From Sporosarcina sp. (GTDB taxonomy: Bacteria > Bacillota > Bacilli > Bacillales_A > Planococcaceae): a stretch of DNA of 6,820 nucleotides. Within the stretch, counting starts at the first letter, position 1; each line of letters starts with the position of its first letter. The translations under genes and the position numbers were made by a program. Shown piece by piece: positions 5,769-6,820 of the stretch. The stretch spans positions 1-6,820 of the forward strand of contig JARIDM010000094.1 of assembly GCA_029263945.1 (NCBI GenBank), read 5' to 3'. Under the pieces are notes generated by a model that worked only from the letters and a program-made list of their open reading frames with translations, was not told where the DNA came from and ran no database searches.

Positions 5769-6575
5769 TCATCTACCAATTTTCCTTCTCAATTCTGCGT
5801 TTAATAAGCCTGAAATCAAAATAATAACTGCCGTCAAATAAAACCAGAGTACAAGTAAAATGATACCAGATAGTTGACCATATAACATTGTATAGTCAAC
5901 AGTAGCTACGTACTTTCCAAACACTAAAGAAAATAACTGCCATCCTATGGCCGAAAACAGAGCACCTGGAAGTGCTTCTTTAATCGGAACTTTTCCAGTA
6001 GGAACAATCTTATAAAACAATAAAAAGAAGCCCAATAAAAATAATGAACCTAATCCCCAACGGATCGCAGGACGTATATACAACCACACTTGCCAGTTTT
6101 GAATCGTATCTGTGTAATTCACCGCATTAAGAATGGCTTGGTCGATCAGAGGCAGAAATAATGACAACGGAATGACAAGCATAAACAAAAGCGTGATTCC
6201 TAGATCACGTATAAGAACCTTCCAAAAGACTGCTCTACGTTTCCGTCCATTCGCCATGTCTAATGACCTTGCAAGTGCTTGAACGGCTACAGACGACAGC
6301 CAGAATGCGCTCAGTAGACTAGCATATAAGATATTGCCCTGACTTTTATTTAGAATCAAATGTACATTATCTTCTATCAGTAAAAAAGCTTCTGAAGGTG
6401 TAAAAGGTTTTAGTAAGTTAAGTAAGATCTCTTCATTCACGATAAACAAATCCAATAAGGAAAATAGAAATATTAAGAATGGAAGCATTGATAATAAAAG
6501 ATAATAGGCAATTTGTGCAGCTTGATCAAAAAAACGTTCTCTAAAAAAGCGACTCACTATTCGTTTTACAATCAT
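5769..6575 (-). CDS. YihY/BrkB-family inner membrane protein
   Basis: The 268-residue protein has about six membrane helices (roughly 23-45, 82-104, 126-146, 170-190, 200-220, 232-257). Family hallmarks are QAAQIAYYLLLSMLPFLIFL near the N-terminus, YKIVPTGKVPIKEALPGAL (188-206) and YGQLSGIILLVLWFYLTAV (232-250) followed by NAELRR. The family was once labelled ribonuclease BN or virulence factor BrkB; its members are integral membrane proteins of uncertain function, sometimes proposed as transporters. The length is normal and the frame intact. The start is supported by AGAGGTGAGG just before the ATG. It is the first gene after an rRNA operon, has a consensus TATAAT upstream, and lies 15 bases before the hssR-like gene, so it probably heads that operon. 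Whether it has any role in the haem response is unknown. Confidence 0.93.
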   Translation of the reverse strand: MIVKRIVSRFFRERFFDQAAQIAYYLLLSMLPFLIFLFSLLDLFIVNEEILLNLLKPFTPSEAFLLIEDNVHLILNKSQGNILYASLLSAFWLSSVAVQALARSLDMANGRKRRAVFWKVLIRDLGITLLFMLVIPLSLFLPLIDQAILNAVNYTDTIQNWQVWLYIRPAIRWGLGSLFLLGFFLLFYKIVPTGKVPIKEALPGALFSAIGWQLFSLVFGKYVATVDYTMLYGQLSGIILLVLWFYLTAVIILISGLLNAELRRKIGR

Positions 6576-6603
6576 CTTTCCTCACCTCTACACTACTATA
6601 CCC

Positions 6604-6609
6604 ATTATA
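6604..6609 (-). promoter_or_regulatory. Consensus -10 box upstream of the yihY-like operon
   Basis: On the minus strand TATAAT (6609-6604) is a perfect sigma-A -10 hexamer about 29 bases before the yihY-like ATG. No good -35 hexamer lies 16-18 bases upstream (TCTCTG at 17). A TG two bases before the box approximates an extended -10. Transcription would start near 6597 and is expected to continue through hssR and hssS. Confidence 0.55.
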
Positions 6610-6699
6610 GGCATAAATCATGAAAACAGAGATAAATAGAAACCTGATTATATAGATGAAGAGGAATGCAGGTAGACAACTAATTTTATTATCAAAAAC

Positions 6700-6730
6700 A
6701 AAAAAAGCCACTACCTTAAAGGCAATGACT
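6700..6730 (-). terminator. Intrinsic terminator of the rRNA operon
   Basis: On the minus strand AGTCATTGCCT (6730-6720) pairs with AGGTAGTGGCT (6716-6706) over 11 pairs, three of them G-U, around a three-base loop, and is followed by a run of seven T. It begins nine bases after the end of 5S rRNA and separates the rRNA operon from the yihY-like gene. Confidence 0.85.
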
Positions 6731-6738
6731 TCTTTAGT

Positions 6739-6820
<82 letters not shown>

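Noticed and set aside
6618..6640. Possible second HssR operator upstream of the yihY-like gene
   Set aside because: On the minus strand TTTTCATGATT only partly resembles one half-site and no properly spaced second repeat is present.

Overview
The window looks like a chromosomal segment of a low-to-moderate GC Gram-positive bacterium of the order Bacillales. The evidence is the strong purine-rich ribosome binding sites, the 5S rRNA sequence and the protein families present. A Bacillaceae or Planococcaceae member is plausible, but the sequence alone does not fix the genus. Gene order on the minus strand, read right to left, is: 5S rRNA (end of an rRNA operon), rrn terminator, yihY-type membrane protein, response regulator, sensor kinase, small four-helix membrane protein. 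A bidirectional terminator follows. On the plus strand are a type I toxin-like small gene, an ATPase pseudogene and topB.

Positions 1-1042 are accessory or degraded DNA. A strong hairpin terminator (11-42) ends whatever lies to the left, and about 220 bases with no recognisable gene follow. A compact toxin module comes next: promoter, 5' stem-loop, a hairpin that buries the ribosome binding site, and a 36-codon hydrophobic peptide with a basic tail that resembles the putative holin-like toxin family (362-472). It runs directly into the broken C-terminal end of an SMC/RecF-like ATPase, whose Walker B motif DQPEDNLDN and VVTHN motif are still readable but are separated by a stop codon and a frameshift. 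A 24-codon open frame then overlaps the topB start by ATGA.

Positions 1043-3220 hold an intact type IA DNA topoisomerase III gene (topB) and its terminator. Positions 3229-5753 hold a two-component system whose kinase sensor domain and regulator both resemble the haem-sensing HssS/HssR pair of staphylococci and bacilli, plus a small histidine-containing four-helix membrane protein related to haem-copper oxidase subunit I. Just upstream of that small gene, right after the kinase stop codon, is a direct repeat, GTTCATCTT-CC-GTTCATGTT, close to the HssR operator known from the S. aureus hrtAB promoter. The simplest reading is that haem stress signals through HssS/HssR to switch on the small membrane protein. 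The known target hrtAB is not in the window. A yihY/BrkB-family membrane gene lies 15 bases upstream of the regulator and probably shares its transcript. To its right are the rRNA operon terminator and the 3' part of 5S rRNA, cut by the window edge.

The two points most worth following are the HssR-like operator in front of the small oxidase-like protein and the self-repressed small toxin gene abutting a defence- or repair-type ATPase remnant.
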